Assembly: GCA_030374805.1 (NCBI GenBank)
Contig: JARGSG010000041.1
Span: forward strand, 124,001 to 188,000
From: Gracilaria gracilis
Lineage: Eukaryota; Rhodophyta; Florideophyceae; Gracilariales; Gracilariaceae
Direction: 5' to 3'
Length of the DNA: 64,000 bases
The notes beneath the pieces were generated by a model, which was not told where the DNA came from, did no database searches, and was given only the letters and a program-made list of their open reading frames with translations. A program made the translations under genes and the position numbers. The first letter of the stretch is position 1. The number at the start of each line of letters is the position of its first letter. Shown here piece by piece: positions 44,475 through 54,751 of this stretch.

Positions 44475-46477
44475 CAGAGGAGTATACGCGTTATAGTGCA
44501 CCCCTGGGACAGTGCACATCCCTTGCAGTGCACTGAAATTGGCATGGCACGAAAGCAAACACGTGTCAATTTGTACACCTGTCATATTCATTGCGGCATG
44601 AAGCTGTTAAAGCTCTTGAGCAAACCAAGCGTCAAGAATCGAAACAGCTCTTTCCACAACATGTCTCCCATCCAAAAGAAACGAACCCAACTCAAGCAGT
44701 CTACAAAGCTGCAGATAAACAATGAACTCAGTACTGGGACGACAGTAGACGGCATTGTTCGCAAGTACAATGTTTCCCGCCGTACGGTTTACAACATCAA
44801 AAAGCGCGCGCACAGCATTCAGTCACTCGACGAACAGAGTCGCACACTCAATTGCTTTCGTCAACGACCTGCAAAGTACCCAGAAATTGAGCAAAGGCTT
44901 CTGCACTTTCTTTCCGCCGCCCGAGCAATGAAAATGCCCGTAACAGCAAGCGTTATACAGGTAAAAGCGCGACAGATCCATCACCACCTTATGCAGAGCA
45001 ACAACGAGACGCTTTGCGCTGCGATCCAAGATTTCAAAGCATCAAATGGTTGGGTTCAGAAATTTGTCATTAGGCACAACCTTAAGTCTGTTTCTCTTCA
45101 TGGTCAGGCTGGCAGCGTCGATGTGCTGAAAGTGGCGGGAGATATCTCAACATTACGTCAACAATTGAGTGCGTTTGACCCTAACAACATCTTTAACGTC
45201 GATGAAACAGGAGTTTTCTACAGGTTGTTACCTAGACGGACATACATTTTGCAGAATGAGAACAGGAAAACGGTGCGAGGCACCAAAAAATATGAAGGCA
45301 AAGGACCGTATCACCGGTTTCATTTGTACCAATGCCACGGGAACGTTAAAGCTCCCGGTGGCAGTCATCGGATCCTCAAAAGAGCCGCGATGTTTTCGAA
45401 AACAAACCCCTCCCCTCCCATACTTCTCACAGAAGAATGCGTGGTCGGACGAACCGACATTTAGGAAATGGTTCTACACCGTCTTTTTGCCCATTGTCAG
45501 GAAGCATACAAACTCAGATGTCGCTCTCATCATGGATAATTGCTCTGCTCACGGAGATTTGAAGGATAACAGGGATCAGGTAACTATATTTAACCTGCCT
45601 CCGAACTGCACTGCGCTCTTTCAACCTATGGATTGCGGTGTTATCGCCGCACTTAAAGTGCGGTATCGTCATCTTCTTTTGAACGAAATCATATGGTCTT
45701 TCGAAAATCGTGATCAGCGTAGAGAACTTGCAAAAAATATGACGGCCGGGACTAAAGGTTTGGCTGAGGGTCATGAACCTCATTTATTAGATGCAATGGA
45801 ACTAGTAGTGAAGGCTTGGGAGGCTGTCAGCAAAAGGACGGTTATTCGATGCTGGATAAAATAAGAGTTACTACCACAAACGGTTCGCTCTGATATGGAG
45901 GCTGTCTATGGCAAACAGAATTTGTTGCAGTCTAGGGAGCAAGAATGTTTGGAGGAAGATTTATGTACTGCGTTCAAGACATTGCGGATTTGTGCAAGCA
46001 AGGAGGGTCAAACAGATACTTTGTTGGATAATGTTTGCAACGAGGACGTCATTCGTTTGGTTAATATCGAAGATAACCCGGATGTGCAAGGAGCAATGTT
46101 AGAAGATGTTTGTGAAGACTTAGTTAATGAAGCTTTATTGGAAAACAGTAATAATAATGAGGAAGAGAAAGAGAGACTAACACACTCTACGATTGATGCT
46201 GTTGCAGTGGTTAAACCAGTCCCTAGTTCAGGTGTGATCTCGAAAATGTTTGCCTCGCTCGAGAGGTTGGCCACGGACTGCGAGCTGGATAGATTTGGGC
46301 ATTTGCTTCGCGTAGCGAAGAGGGAGGTGCTGAACATTTCGACGCGGAGGGCAATGGAGCGACAAAGACAGACAAAGTTGTCCGAGTTCTGGCAGTAAAC
46401 ACTCTAGAGTGCACTCTCTCTGTAGTGCACTCGTAGGGGCTTTGACACGGGGGTGCACTATAGCGTGGGGTCGACTG
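44475..46477 (+). mobile_element. pogo/Tigger-like DNA transposon, complete ends
   Basis: 2003 bp, flanked by TA on both sides (44,473-44,474 and 46,478-46,479). Left end CAGAGGAGTATACGCG then TATAGTGCACCCC; right end reversed CAGTCGACCCCACGC then TATAGTGCACCCC. Both ends start CAG, as pogo and Tigger elements do. Each end holds three GTGCAC hexamers within about 60 bp, likely transposase-binding sites. It contains one transposase gene with two lesions. Confidence 0.85.
44661..46398 (+). pseudogene. pogo/Tigger transposase, one frameshift and one stop
   Basis: A transposase of the DDE_1 family, which cuts and pastes the element. An N-terminal psq/CENP-B-type helix-turn-helix (STGTTVDGIVRKYNVSRRTV) is followed by a second HTH (NGWVQKFVIRHNLKSVSLHG). 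The catalytic core has FNVDETGVFYRLLP (first Asp), ALIMDNCSAHG (second) and FQPMDCGVIAALK (third), the DDD form. The A6 run at 45,285-45,290 carries a one-base frameshift. TAA at 45,862-45,864 interrupts the frame after CWIK, and the same frame continues (ELLPQTV) to 46,398 with an acidic tail ending KLSEFWQ. Start at 44,661 is chosen because sequence before it does not resemble the family; 44,544 is an alternative. Confidence 0.85.
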
Positions 46478-46479
46478 TA

Positions 46480-47144
46480 ATGCAAATTTCTGTCCATTGC
46501 ACGCCACGTGCGTGTCTACAAAAAGCATTGCTGGCGTGAGCGAAAAACAGCTCGTCGGGGGCGAGTCTCACCCCTTGGCAATGCCCAGGTGAAGGGTTTG
46601 TCTAACCAACTTCGAGGACTTTGACGACCCCCGATAACCACGGATAAAGCCTTTACAAAAAGGGAAACCACAAGCAAGACCGCCGCCGTGAATTTGGAAA
46701 TACTGTCTCAAAAAGTTCCAGTAATTCCAACAATACACCACGTGTAGATGAGGTTCAAACTAGTTCAAACTTCGTTCCCAGCTGTACATTTGTAGGAAGG
46801 TGGAGCTACACGACGAAAGACTTTCAGGGTTGCTGAAGGGTAGCGAAGGTAGGCTTCTAACCCGCACCAAAGCTAACAAGCGTTTCCCGCTTTCTATTCG
46901 TAGCTCTTCAGCTACTATCCATATACAGGCGAAGCTCATTGCGTTCATTTACCTAAAAGAGAGTTTCGTTCGTTTGAGAACTACATTCAAGTAGAACAGA
47001 TGAAGCTCTTGCACTTTACCCCATTCGCGTTTTGAAATGGTGCAGATATCCATTCATATATGTATTCCTTCTATGCGAACTACTGTTCCAGTGCTTCTAT
47101 CGCATGAACTTTCCTCGCGATCGACCGGTTACGCCCAGCCCAAT
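46480..47144. other. Gene-free stretch
   Basis: Between the pogo-like element and the Gly-rich gene. No supported feature. The sequence near 46,525-46,660 has LTR-like texture but no partner was found. Confidence 0.35.
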
Positions 47145-47530
47145 CTAGTAGGCATTGGCAGCACCGCCGTTACCGCCGTTACCGCCCTTAGCTTCATTTT
47201 CGAACTTGCCCCTTAATAGTTCCCCTTGCCCTTAACGATTCCAGCCGCACCGTTTGCAGCAGTGACGACTGCAAAACCGTCCCCACCGGTTTGCTTGCCC
47301 TTGATGTTAAGATTCTTCTTAGTGCCACCCACAGCAGCCCCTCCAATACCAGCAGTCACATCGGCACCTACAGCCACAGCATCTCCTCCATCACCAGCAT
47401 CCCCGCCGATAGCGACAGATTTCTTCCAAGACTTGCGCGGCGGCCCGTAGTAGTAACCGCGGGAGACGGGCCCACCAAGAGCTGCCACGACCAGGAGGGA
47501 AGAAATGGTGATGAGAGCGAACGACTTCAT
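47145..47530 (-). CDS. Small secreted Gly/Ala-rich protein, paralog 1
   Basis: ATG at 47,530 opens a 105-residue frame ending at TAA 47,213. A hydrophobic signal peptide (MKSFALITISSLLVVAALG) precedes a Tyr/Lys segment (YYYGPPRKSWKKS), then Gly-rich repeats (VAIGGDAGDGGDAVAVGAD, GIGGAAVGGT), QTGGDGFAVVTAANGAAG and a basic end. The paralog at 49,668 shares all blocks. A different frame just downstream encodes AKGGNGGNGGAANAY and stops at 47,145, matching the paralog's C-terminus (GGAGGAGGSANAH). So the natural protein probably was longer and an indel near 47,220 cut it. TATAAAAG lies at 47,658-47,651 on this strand, about 120 bp upstream. The function is unknown; a cell-wall or extracellular role is a guess. 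Confidence 0.72.
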
Positions 47531-47650
47531 ACTGAGAAAGAGAGAGAGCGGCGTTGATGATAGTATTGAGAAAGATATGTAGATTGAGAGATACGATGAG
47601 ATCGGATGATGAAAGAAGCACAGGTCGAATTCCCGACGACTTCAATGGCC

Positions 47651-47658
47651 CTTTTATA
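47651..47658 (-). promoter_or_regulatory. TATA box of the minus-strand Gly-rich gene
   Basis: TATAAAAG on the minus strand, 121 bp before the ATG; leaves room for an untranslated leader of about 90 nt. No equivalent was found before the plus-strand paralog. Confidence 0.45.
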
Positions 47659-49667
47659 GCGCTTATCACAAGTTCCGACTTGTACTTTGGTCCGGATCTT
47701 CCTGGACGAATGGATCACGACATCTCCATCCCGAAACGAAAATCTCGGTGTCAGACGCCTGAATTTGGTAGCATCTGCCGAAATTCCTCAACAGATACGG
47801 AAGCTACGCAAGCTTGTTCGGGATGATGCGCAGCATTGAAGTTTCTTTTTACTATACCTTGGTTCCCCGGCAAATTGGTTGTGCCCAGGATCAACGCGTC
47901 TAACGGCCTTGTCTCGCTGAGAGACATCCTCACGGTAGCTACTGGGTTACTAACCCTGAAATGGAATCTGTCGTGTCAAGATGACTGGCATATCTAACTC
48001 TTTCCAAACCTACAACTTGCGGATTTGGATTCATTCCTTTTATCTCCAGTCACCTACATGTAGGCCTACAGATAGCTTCAAGCTTCGAGCGTTATGCAAA
48101 TTTAAGGTGATCAGTGATGAAGAAGTCCGAACGAAACAAGCGTGCCAATCATATGAAACGGCGGCTTCAATATGAGAGGGATGGATTTGACGTGTCAGAT
48201 TAGTTCGAAATTTCCCTCGCATGGAGTTGAGGCCTCTGATTGGGGGTATCTCAAGGCAGCGATTTAACCGTTCTCGGCATGAAATATGAAGCATGCTCGA
48301 CATGGCCTTTTTATTATTCTATAAGGTTACGCGAAAATTCGATACAGTACTGCGTTCTCAGAGTACTGTACAACTGTACAGACACCTTGTATCTAGCCGT
48401 GCTGTTGTCGTCAACTGTATCACCCGGACATTACCTTGGGAGAGGTGCATACCATGTGTGTGACGATGCAACCAAAGTCATTTTGACTTCCGTTCCCGCT
48501 CGATTCCGGGTGAGTTGCATTTGGCTGAAAGCCAATCCATGACAATCTTCAGATTTTCTGAACAAGGCCCGGAGGGAGAGTCACCGGCCCTGTATTTCTT
48601 TTAATTAGAGGAGCATGGCACTTCACACAACTGACATGGTGAGGACTCCTCCCTGTCCATGCTTTTCTTTGCTTGGCCCGTACCACAAGACCCGATTGAG
48701 ATTGGCATCCCAAGCATCTGTTGACGGACATCGCACAGATTTCGAGCTTTCCCAATCACCACCCATCACCATGATTGTCATATCCAACGTGCAGCGATGA
48801 AATGTCAACGTTAAACGTTTAGATACTGAGATTTTGCGCAGTGTGTACAATCCAAGTTGGATTGCACTCTGCAAAATCACTGTAGTGTGAAACTTGTTCT
48901 GCGTCCGGAATCGTAACAAGCGTACGCAGACTATGGTGGGTGAAATACTTCCCTCCAGCCCCCCCCCCCCCCCCCCCCCAGTTCCATTCAGGTTTCCAAA
49001 TTTCAAAATGGAGTATCGGGAAGAGGCTTGTCCTCAGAGGGCTAGCCCTCGTTAGATTTCCCCGCACCCAATATGATAAGGTGAAAACCACATAGGATTC
49101 AAATTCCGTCGGAATTTGATACCTGTTCACGCTCTTGAAACATGGTCGCCGAATTTGCCTTATTATGTATGTCTCCCAAAACTTGGTGTAGAGGAATTGA
49201 CAACTTACACACAGTAACAGAACCTGTCACAATGAGGGTTCCACAGAAGCAAGAGGGATGCACTCGTGAGAATCCCGCGTTCCGACACGCTGATTTTGAT
49301 TCATTCCTTGACGCATTCTAAGAGTACGTACCAAGAAGGGTGAACATTCGCTTTGGGGAATGCAAATTATGTACGCTTTGAGAAGCTTACCCATCGTTTC
49401 ACCTCCTGAAATGAAATGTCTCGGCACGACATTGCCCGAATTCATCACTCCATCAATCAGGTGCTTGGAAGAGGTTCGGCTCTGTCTAAGCTTGTACACA
49501 TCATGGACCAAGCTTCACATCTTGACACGCTTAAAAGGGTTTCGGAGACTTCTCATTCTTCTCACCTCCAGTCATCGGCAGCCTCAACGCTCAACGCAGA
49601 CCCGTCTATCAGAACACTCCTATCATTCAGTTTCCTCTGTGGCTAGTGCAAATTTCTTGAACACACA
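47659..49667. other. Intergenic region between the Gly-rich paralogs
   Basis: No gene is supported. It contains a 21-base C run (48,959-48,979). The frames on either side of it are short and overlap on both strands. Confidence 0.4.
48959..48979 (+). repeat. Poly-C run of 21 bases
   Basis: Uninterrupted homopolymer. Length is prone to assembly error and polymorphism. Confidence 0.9.
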
Positions 49668-50042
49668 ATGAAGTCGTTTACGTTTACAGCAATCTTGGCC
49701 CTCATGATCGTAATGACGACGGCGGCGCCTGTCCGTATGCGCTACTACAATCCGTACAAGAAATCGAAGAAATCCCTTGCCATTGGAGGAGCAGGCGGTA
49801 ATGGAGGTGCAGCAACCGCAATTGGAGCAAACATTGTTGCTGGTATTGGGGGTGCTGCCGTGTCAGGCACGGGCAAGAACGTTAATTTCGGTCGTCAAAC
49901 CGGCGGCAGTGGATTTGCTACCGTTACCGCTGCAAACGGTGCGGCTGGAACCGTGATCGGAAGCGGCTCGATTACTGGATCGTTCTCTAATTCCGCTGTT
50001 GGTGGCGCTGGTGGTGCCGGAGGAAGTGCGAATGCCCATTAG
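49668..50042 (+). CDS. Small secreted Gly/Ala-rich protein, paralog 2
   Basis: An intact 124-residue gene with no intron. The signal peptide is MKSFTFTAILALMIVMTTAA, with cleavage likely after TAA. A Tyr/Lys-rich segment (RYYNPYKKSKKS) follows, then LAIGGAGGNGGAATAIGAN, GIGGAAVSGTGKNVNFG, QTGGSGFATVTAANGAAG and a Gly/Ser/Ala-rich tail. There are no cysteines. It is colinear with paralog 1 on the opposite strand 2.1 kb away, so the pair arose by inverted duplication. The mature protein is probably structural or surface-associated, judging by composition; no known family is recognised. Confidence 0.78.
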   Translation: MKSFTFTAILALMIVMTTAAPVRMRYYNPYKKSKKSLAIGGAGGNGGAATAIGANIVAGIGGAAVSGTGKNVNFGRQTGGSGFATVTAANGAAGTVIGSGSITGSFSNSAVGGAGGAGGSANAH

Positions 50043-51069
50043 AGAAGTACATATCATAAGGATGGCGGTGGGTGAACTCCTAGTGTTTGACCTAGGATGC
50101 GGTTCGACTTATGTTAATGGTTCCAATGTAAACGGGAGAAGATTGTTAGAACGATGTAACTCACCTCAGGTGATCGCTACTGAGCAAATGTAGATATGCT
50201 ATTGAGCACCTTCAGATCGATCGGATCGTCATGGTACAAGCAACATGCTGACGCGATCATGATGAGGTGCGTATGAACGACACTGCAAGGTAGTTTCAGA
50301 TAGTTTTCGGTATGGTTCATCTGTTTTTCGCCGAAAATATTTATCAGGAGTTTGATGAGTTGCTTATTGCTCATCCATCTTTTGTTACCTATCTAAAGCT
50401 AAACCTGCCAAGTAAGGCCATTGTGTCAGATGTAGATCCACATTTTTCTATTCCACGAGAGCGATTCCAGAATGAGTTGTCAGAGGGTCAAGGGAAACTC
50501 GGAGAAATCGCCAGAAAGATCTAGTTGTCAAATGATGCGCTGGTTTCTTTGGTATGATGTTATCTTCTCTGTTTGATATCAGGGCCGAACTACGGTAACT
50601 ACGCGTTCTGAGAATATGCGGCTGTTCCATGACGTCATATGACGGTGCAAAGTTCTCGTTTTCGTTAATATACGAAGGTGCGGCACCTTGCGACGGACGG
50701 ATACGTAGGATGACGAACGTTTTGTGAAGCCAGGTCAATATTGTGGTGGTGGGTAACGCTATCCCTTTTGGTATCCAATTTGGAACTCTTTCTGTGTACA
50801 AGATATCAGTATGACAATTTTTATCCTGCCCAATTTAAAAAGATCATCGAAGCAAAGAGGGAACCTGCGAACCAACTGTGACCGTCAGGAACCTACAAGG
50901 TAGGTCATGCACCCTTGACCTCCGTGACAGAGGGGCCGTTGTCCCTTCTGATTCTATTCAGAATTACGGAAATCGTTGTGGAAGCTACTGTACTCCAAAA
51001 CGAGTTCACAACGCTTGGAACGAGCCTCGGGCTCGTTGCAAATGATTGGCGTTAGCGTTTACCTTTTTA
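50043..51069. other. Gene-free stretch
   Basis: No supported gene. A 70-residue frame at 50,312-50,524 has ordinary composition but no recognisable motif and no neighbours that support it. Confidence 0.4.
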
Positions 51070-51346
51070 ACCCTTTTGAACCTAAAAGCTTATGTCTACT
51101 CTACTCTAGTAGACATTAGTACCTATTATGCACAAGTTACGTAACAAGACTCATATTGCATCGTCGTTGGCTGTCACTCAATCGTGCGGCCAGTGAGTAG
51201 AGACCATCGATTGTAATATTCATAATGGTAGTTATCAATCAATTTGAAGTAACTCCCAACCACCCACTTCAAGCTTTCCGACAATTTAATTGGCTCTCTC
51301 TTATGTCTACTATAGTAGACTTAAGAACTTTTAGGTCCAAAAGGGT
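51070..51346. mobile_element. TIR element with TTA flanks (Harbinger-like MITE)
   Basis: A 277-bp non-coding unit. Left end ACCCTTTTGAACCTAAAAG; right end reversed ACCCTTTTGGACCTAAAAG, 18 of 19 identical. Both are followed by a subterminal palindrome GTCTACT...AGTAGAC. TTA flanks both sides (51,067-51,069 and 51,347-51,349), the duplication typical of PIF/Harbinger elements. Similarity continues about 50 bp inward. Confidence 0.72.
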
Positions 51347-52369
51347 TTAAAACTGTCGGGTTTCGTGCGTCTGATACCTACGGCACTATTTGCTACCCCT
51401 GAAGGAACATAGCCTGTGTTCCTTACCCGCGCGTTGAACATGTCCGTGTCGTCACGCACATTCAAAGCCCATTTTTGCATTCTTTTGGCTTGAGCAATTT
51501 GGTTTTCAGCATATCTTGTCAACGAATGCGAATCTCGACAATGGCCCAAGAGGTTCTTGGCCTTTTTGAAGAGAGGACCACGTGGTTGAGTAGTTCTCCC
51601 TCTGGACAGAACTCAGGCCCATAGTACGGAAGAAGATTGAGCACTCTTCTCGAACGCGGGCACGAATGAGAAGCATCAGCGTATTATCGAGGACACTTTT
51701 TAGTACAGTATTAAACTCTGCCAGAAAGAATATCACTGGATTTTCTAAACGCTTGGAAATGGGAACGATTGATGGAAACTTCTTTGATCAGTAAAGGTCG
51801 ATTTTGAAGGTGCAAAGCCAAGAATCGGCTCAGCTCTGAACTCAAAAGAACTCGGCAATGCCAACTTGCAATGTTGCTGTCCTGTGGTCGCCAACCATTC
51901 GGATCGAATAGAACATGTTTCGTGAGAACTTGTTTGGTGCTGCAGCGTATTGAAAATCAATTCCACAGGTTTGTCCGAGGGTGAAGCGTTCCGCGACTGC
52001 AGTTTTGGATGATCCATGATCGTGACTGGAAGGTGATCTCGAGCTGAAAAAAAGATCGAATCCTATTTCTGTAAACGTGGTGCACAGCAACGACCTTTCT
52101 CCAGTGGAGGCTAGTCTGTAATGGTTTTCTTTTTGCTCTTGTTAATTGGTCGAAAAACGCAAATGCTCGTGTTTACAGATAATGAAAACAGCAGTAAATG
52201 GCTTTGCACCAGCGCGTCATGCAAACCACAAGCGAATTGTTGCACGGCGCATGCACCTTTCTTGGCCCCGTTGCTCATCAAAAGCGCCACGTCCCTCCCC
52301 CTCCGCCGACCACGTCTCCTCCTCCACAACGCAAACCTTGAATTCTTATCCCTCAGAGGTACATTCATC
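51347..52369. other. Gene-free stretch, with the GNAT upstream region
   Basis: Short minus-strand frames at 51,331-52,090 overlap and show no domain. The final 250 bp lie directly upstream of the GNAT gene; the open frame there has no coding character. Confidence 0.4.
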
Positions 52370-53335
52370 ATGAATCCCGAAACCGAAGTACAGGAAGAAG
52401 CGAACGCCCGGGTGCCGTTCTTTGCCCGCTTGGCCCACGTTTTCAAACGGAGGCAGCCGTCAGCCACTGAACCACAGCCCACTCAGGAAGAACAGCCGTC
52501 CCCAGAATCGCCGCCAGCCACTGAACCACAGCCCACTTCGGAAGAACAGCCGTCCCCAGAATCGCCGCCAGCCACTGAACCACAACCCACTTCGGAAGAA
52601 CAGCCGTCCCCAGAATCACCGCCAGCAACTGAACCACAACCCACTTCGGAAGAACAGCCGTCCCCAGAATCGCCGCCATCAGACGAACAGAAATCTCCGA
52701 AATCCACCCCTCGTACAGTTTTACTGCACGATGACCCGAAGGATATCGAGAAACTGGCGCACACGATTGCTTCTGCATTCGAGGACGACCCAATGGTTAA
52801 CTACTTGCAAGGGCCGCACGCCAAGCATGCGTACGAGAAGGCACTGATATTCAACAGAACTGTGCTACATTCGGAGCTATCACGCGCGAAAGGTCAAACC
52901 ACGATCCATGTCACTGATGACAACAATTGTGTTGCAATTTGGCATCATCCCGGTCACTGGAAGATAACAGGGGTGTATTTCGCCAAGTTTATGATAGCTC
53001 TGGTTCGCACCTTTGGCTGGCGAGCAATACTAATGGCCTCTTCTATGCGAGAAGTTGAGCATTCGCATCCGCAGGAGCCACACATGCACCTCTTCTTAAT
53101 GGGAACTCATAAAGATCATCAGGGAAAAGGGTATGGTAGTACTGTTATATTAGAAATGTTGAAACACTGTGATATGGAACGGCTTCCCGCATACCTTGAG
53201 TCATCAAATCAACGTAATCTTTCTTTTTATCGAAGACATGGCTTCGAGTTACTTCAACAGATCCAAGGGTCTCGAGTTGGCTGTCCTCCCCTATATACCT
53301 TGTGGAGAGAGCCACAACCTATTCAGAAGAAGTGA
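52370..53335 (+). CDS. GNAT-family acetyltransferase with repeat linker
   Basis: A 321-residue protein. ATG at 52,370 is chosen because the open frame upstream lacks coding character and this Met starts an acidic, plausible N-terminus (MNPETEVQEEANARV). Residues 32-103 are four tandem 18-residue repeats (ATEPQPTSEEQPSPESPP). The GNAT domain (about 115-315) uses acetyl-CoA to acetylate an unknown amine. Its start is IEKLAHTIASAFEDDPMV, and the CoA-binding motif A is GTHKDHQGKGYGSTVILEML with the Q-x-x-G-x-G core. Motif B-like LESSNQRNLSFYRRHGFEL follows. It resembles the group of small-molecule N-acetyltransferases found in fungi and algae. No signal peptide or membrane segment is seen. No lesion is visible. 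Confidence 0.86.
   Translation: MNPETEVQEEANARVPFFARLAHVFKRRQPSATEPQPTQEEQPSPESPPATEPQPTSEEQPSPESPPATEPQPTSEEQPSPESPPATEPQPTSEEQPSPESPPSDEQKSPKSTPRTVLLHDDPKDIEKLAHTIASAFEDDPMVNYLQGPHAKHAYEKALIFNRTVLHSELSRAKGQTTIHVTDDNNCVAIWHHPGHWKITGVYFAKFMIALVRTFGWRAILMASSMREVEHSHPQEPHMHLFLMGTHKDHQGKGYGSTVILEMLKHCDMERLPAYLESSNQRNLSFYRRHGFELLQQIQGSRVGCPPLYTLWREPQPIQKK
52463..52678 (+). repeat. Four in-frame 54-bp tandem repeats
   Basis: Units start at 52,463, 52,517, 52,571 and 52,625. They differ by only a few bases, mostly silent, apart from CAG to TCG in the first unit. All preserve the reading frame. Confidence 0.92.
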
Positions 53336-53337
53336 TA

Positions 53338-53737
53338 CAACCTGACAGTGAACTTCAGTCCTCCAGATTCTGGAACTATATATTTCTCTTGCATAGGTTT
53401 TCTTCGGGGATGGTTTATGCGTAATCATTTCGGCACAACTGATCCCTGAACGGGCTAGCTAGATATTACACAATTCAACAGAGATCGCTCAATTGCGTTT
53501 GTCTATGCATCTTACAGATGAGCAAATTGCTCCAAATGCCAGATAAGTGTCATGCCATCATTATTAAAGATATGCTGTACATGGGGAAGCATTTGCAAGG
53601 GCTAAGTTCTAGCCTTCTGCCATATTCGTCCTTTCTGTCCTACCATTGGTTTTTTACGTGTACCATGCTTATCCCTGATATGCCCGCTGAAATTAGTGTT
53701 AAAGTGGTTCTTCCGAAGTTCTCATAGGCATAGAGTT
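53338..53737. other. Gene-free stretch after the GNAT gene
   Basis: 3' flank of the acetyltransferase gene. No feature is supported; a 69-codon frame at 53,518 is unremarkable. Confidence 0.4.
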
Positions 53738-54189
53738 ACAAATTGGGCATGGTTCCATATCAAAAGTACGGAATGGCACATTTTCAACTTTTCCAGGTTT
53801 CTACATTCTTTTTGAGCCCAGATCTGTAGCTTTTGAATGAGATATTTGTCGTAGAAAACGGATATCTCACACCCGAGAACTTTTGGTCTCCATGGTGAGA
53901 AACTTAGAACGCTGTTTTTCTGAAAAGCCCTTGAAGACGGAGAAAAAATGCATTTTAAATTTATCGACACACCGCTAGTGCTTGTTTAGAAGCGTTCAAC
54001 GCAGTGGTTTTGCCACAACTTCGGTCTATCTTGACCAATTCTTGTTTACTTTGGCTTGGATAAGAGAGGAGAGTGCTGTGCACAACTTTGGTTTTTGCAT
54101 GGAAAAGCGAATTCTGAAGAAAATTTGGCCATAACTTTCGTCGAACTTTTGTGCCATTCCGTACTATTGATATGGAACCGTGTCCAATT
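53738..54189. mobile_element. TIR element with 40-bp ends (MITE)
   Basis: A 452-bp non-coding unit. Left end AAATTGGGCATGGTTCCATA then TCAAAAGTACGGAATGGCAC; the right end reversed differs at only three of these 40 positions. TAGAGTT flanks both sides (53,731-53,737 and 54,190-54,196), a likely 7-bp target duplication. The superfamily is not clear. Confidence 0.72.
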
Positions 54190-54398
54190 TAGAGTTTAAT
54201 AAGCTGTACAACACGTCTGCTTACAAGCCTGTTTGGTTCTCCAAATCGTGAGATCTTTTGCGTACCTTGGGTACTTCACTTACAGTGTTTGCCCAAGGCT
54301 TTGATTTGAACTATGAATTGCGATTACTAATTGTAATACAAGGGTAGTGTGAGTTAGTTCCACGTTCATCACCAATGGGGCCCGCGGTCGCTTTCTAA

Positions 54399-54498
54399 TG
54401 TCAACAACAGCCTAATTCACATCTCATTCAAGAGGTGTTCTGCGTACCTCACGTAGTACACCTCTTGAATGAGAAGCCGTTTAAAGCTGTTGTTGACA
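54399..54498. repeat. Nested perfect inverted repeats (100-bp hairpin)
   Basis: Outer arms TGTCAACAACAGC (54,399-54,411) and GCTGTTGTTGACA (54,486-54,498). Inner arms CTCATTCAAGAGGTGT (54,423-54,438) and ACACCTCTTGAATGAG (54,458-54,473). The loop is 19 nt. It could be a small MITE or a transcribed stem-loop upstream of the malectin-like gene. Confidence 0.8.
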
Positions 54499-54751
54499 CT
54501 GTTATTAAGATACTCCACGACATTCAGTCAAGCTCAGTTGTCCGTTTTGAATTTGCGGTTGAGACGGGGAACATAGAATATCCATTCGAGCCCTCTCGCT
54601 CAACTTTGTAAACTTCTGGTCTCTTGTTTGATCAAAATTACTCTTGGCAAACAACAAAATGTCTTTGTTCTTCGCCGTTTAACAACAGCTACATAAGCTC
54701 TCAACCTCAACTCACCTCGTCCCATCCCTTTTCTTGTTGGCCATACCCATC

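Noticed and set aside
50312-50524. 70-codon frame near the Gly-rich gene
   Set aside because: Ordinary composition but short, without signal, domain or paralog; could be a gene but cannot be supported.
52121-52369. N-terminal extension of the GNAT frame
   Set aside because: Composition (Cys, Leu, Arg mix) is unlike the rest and it lacks a signal or motif; ATG 52,370 is preferred.
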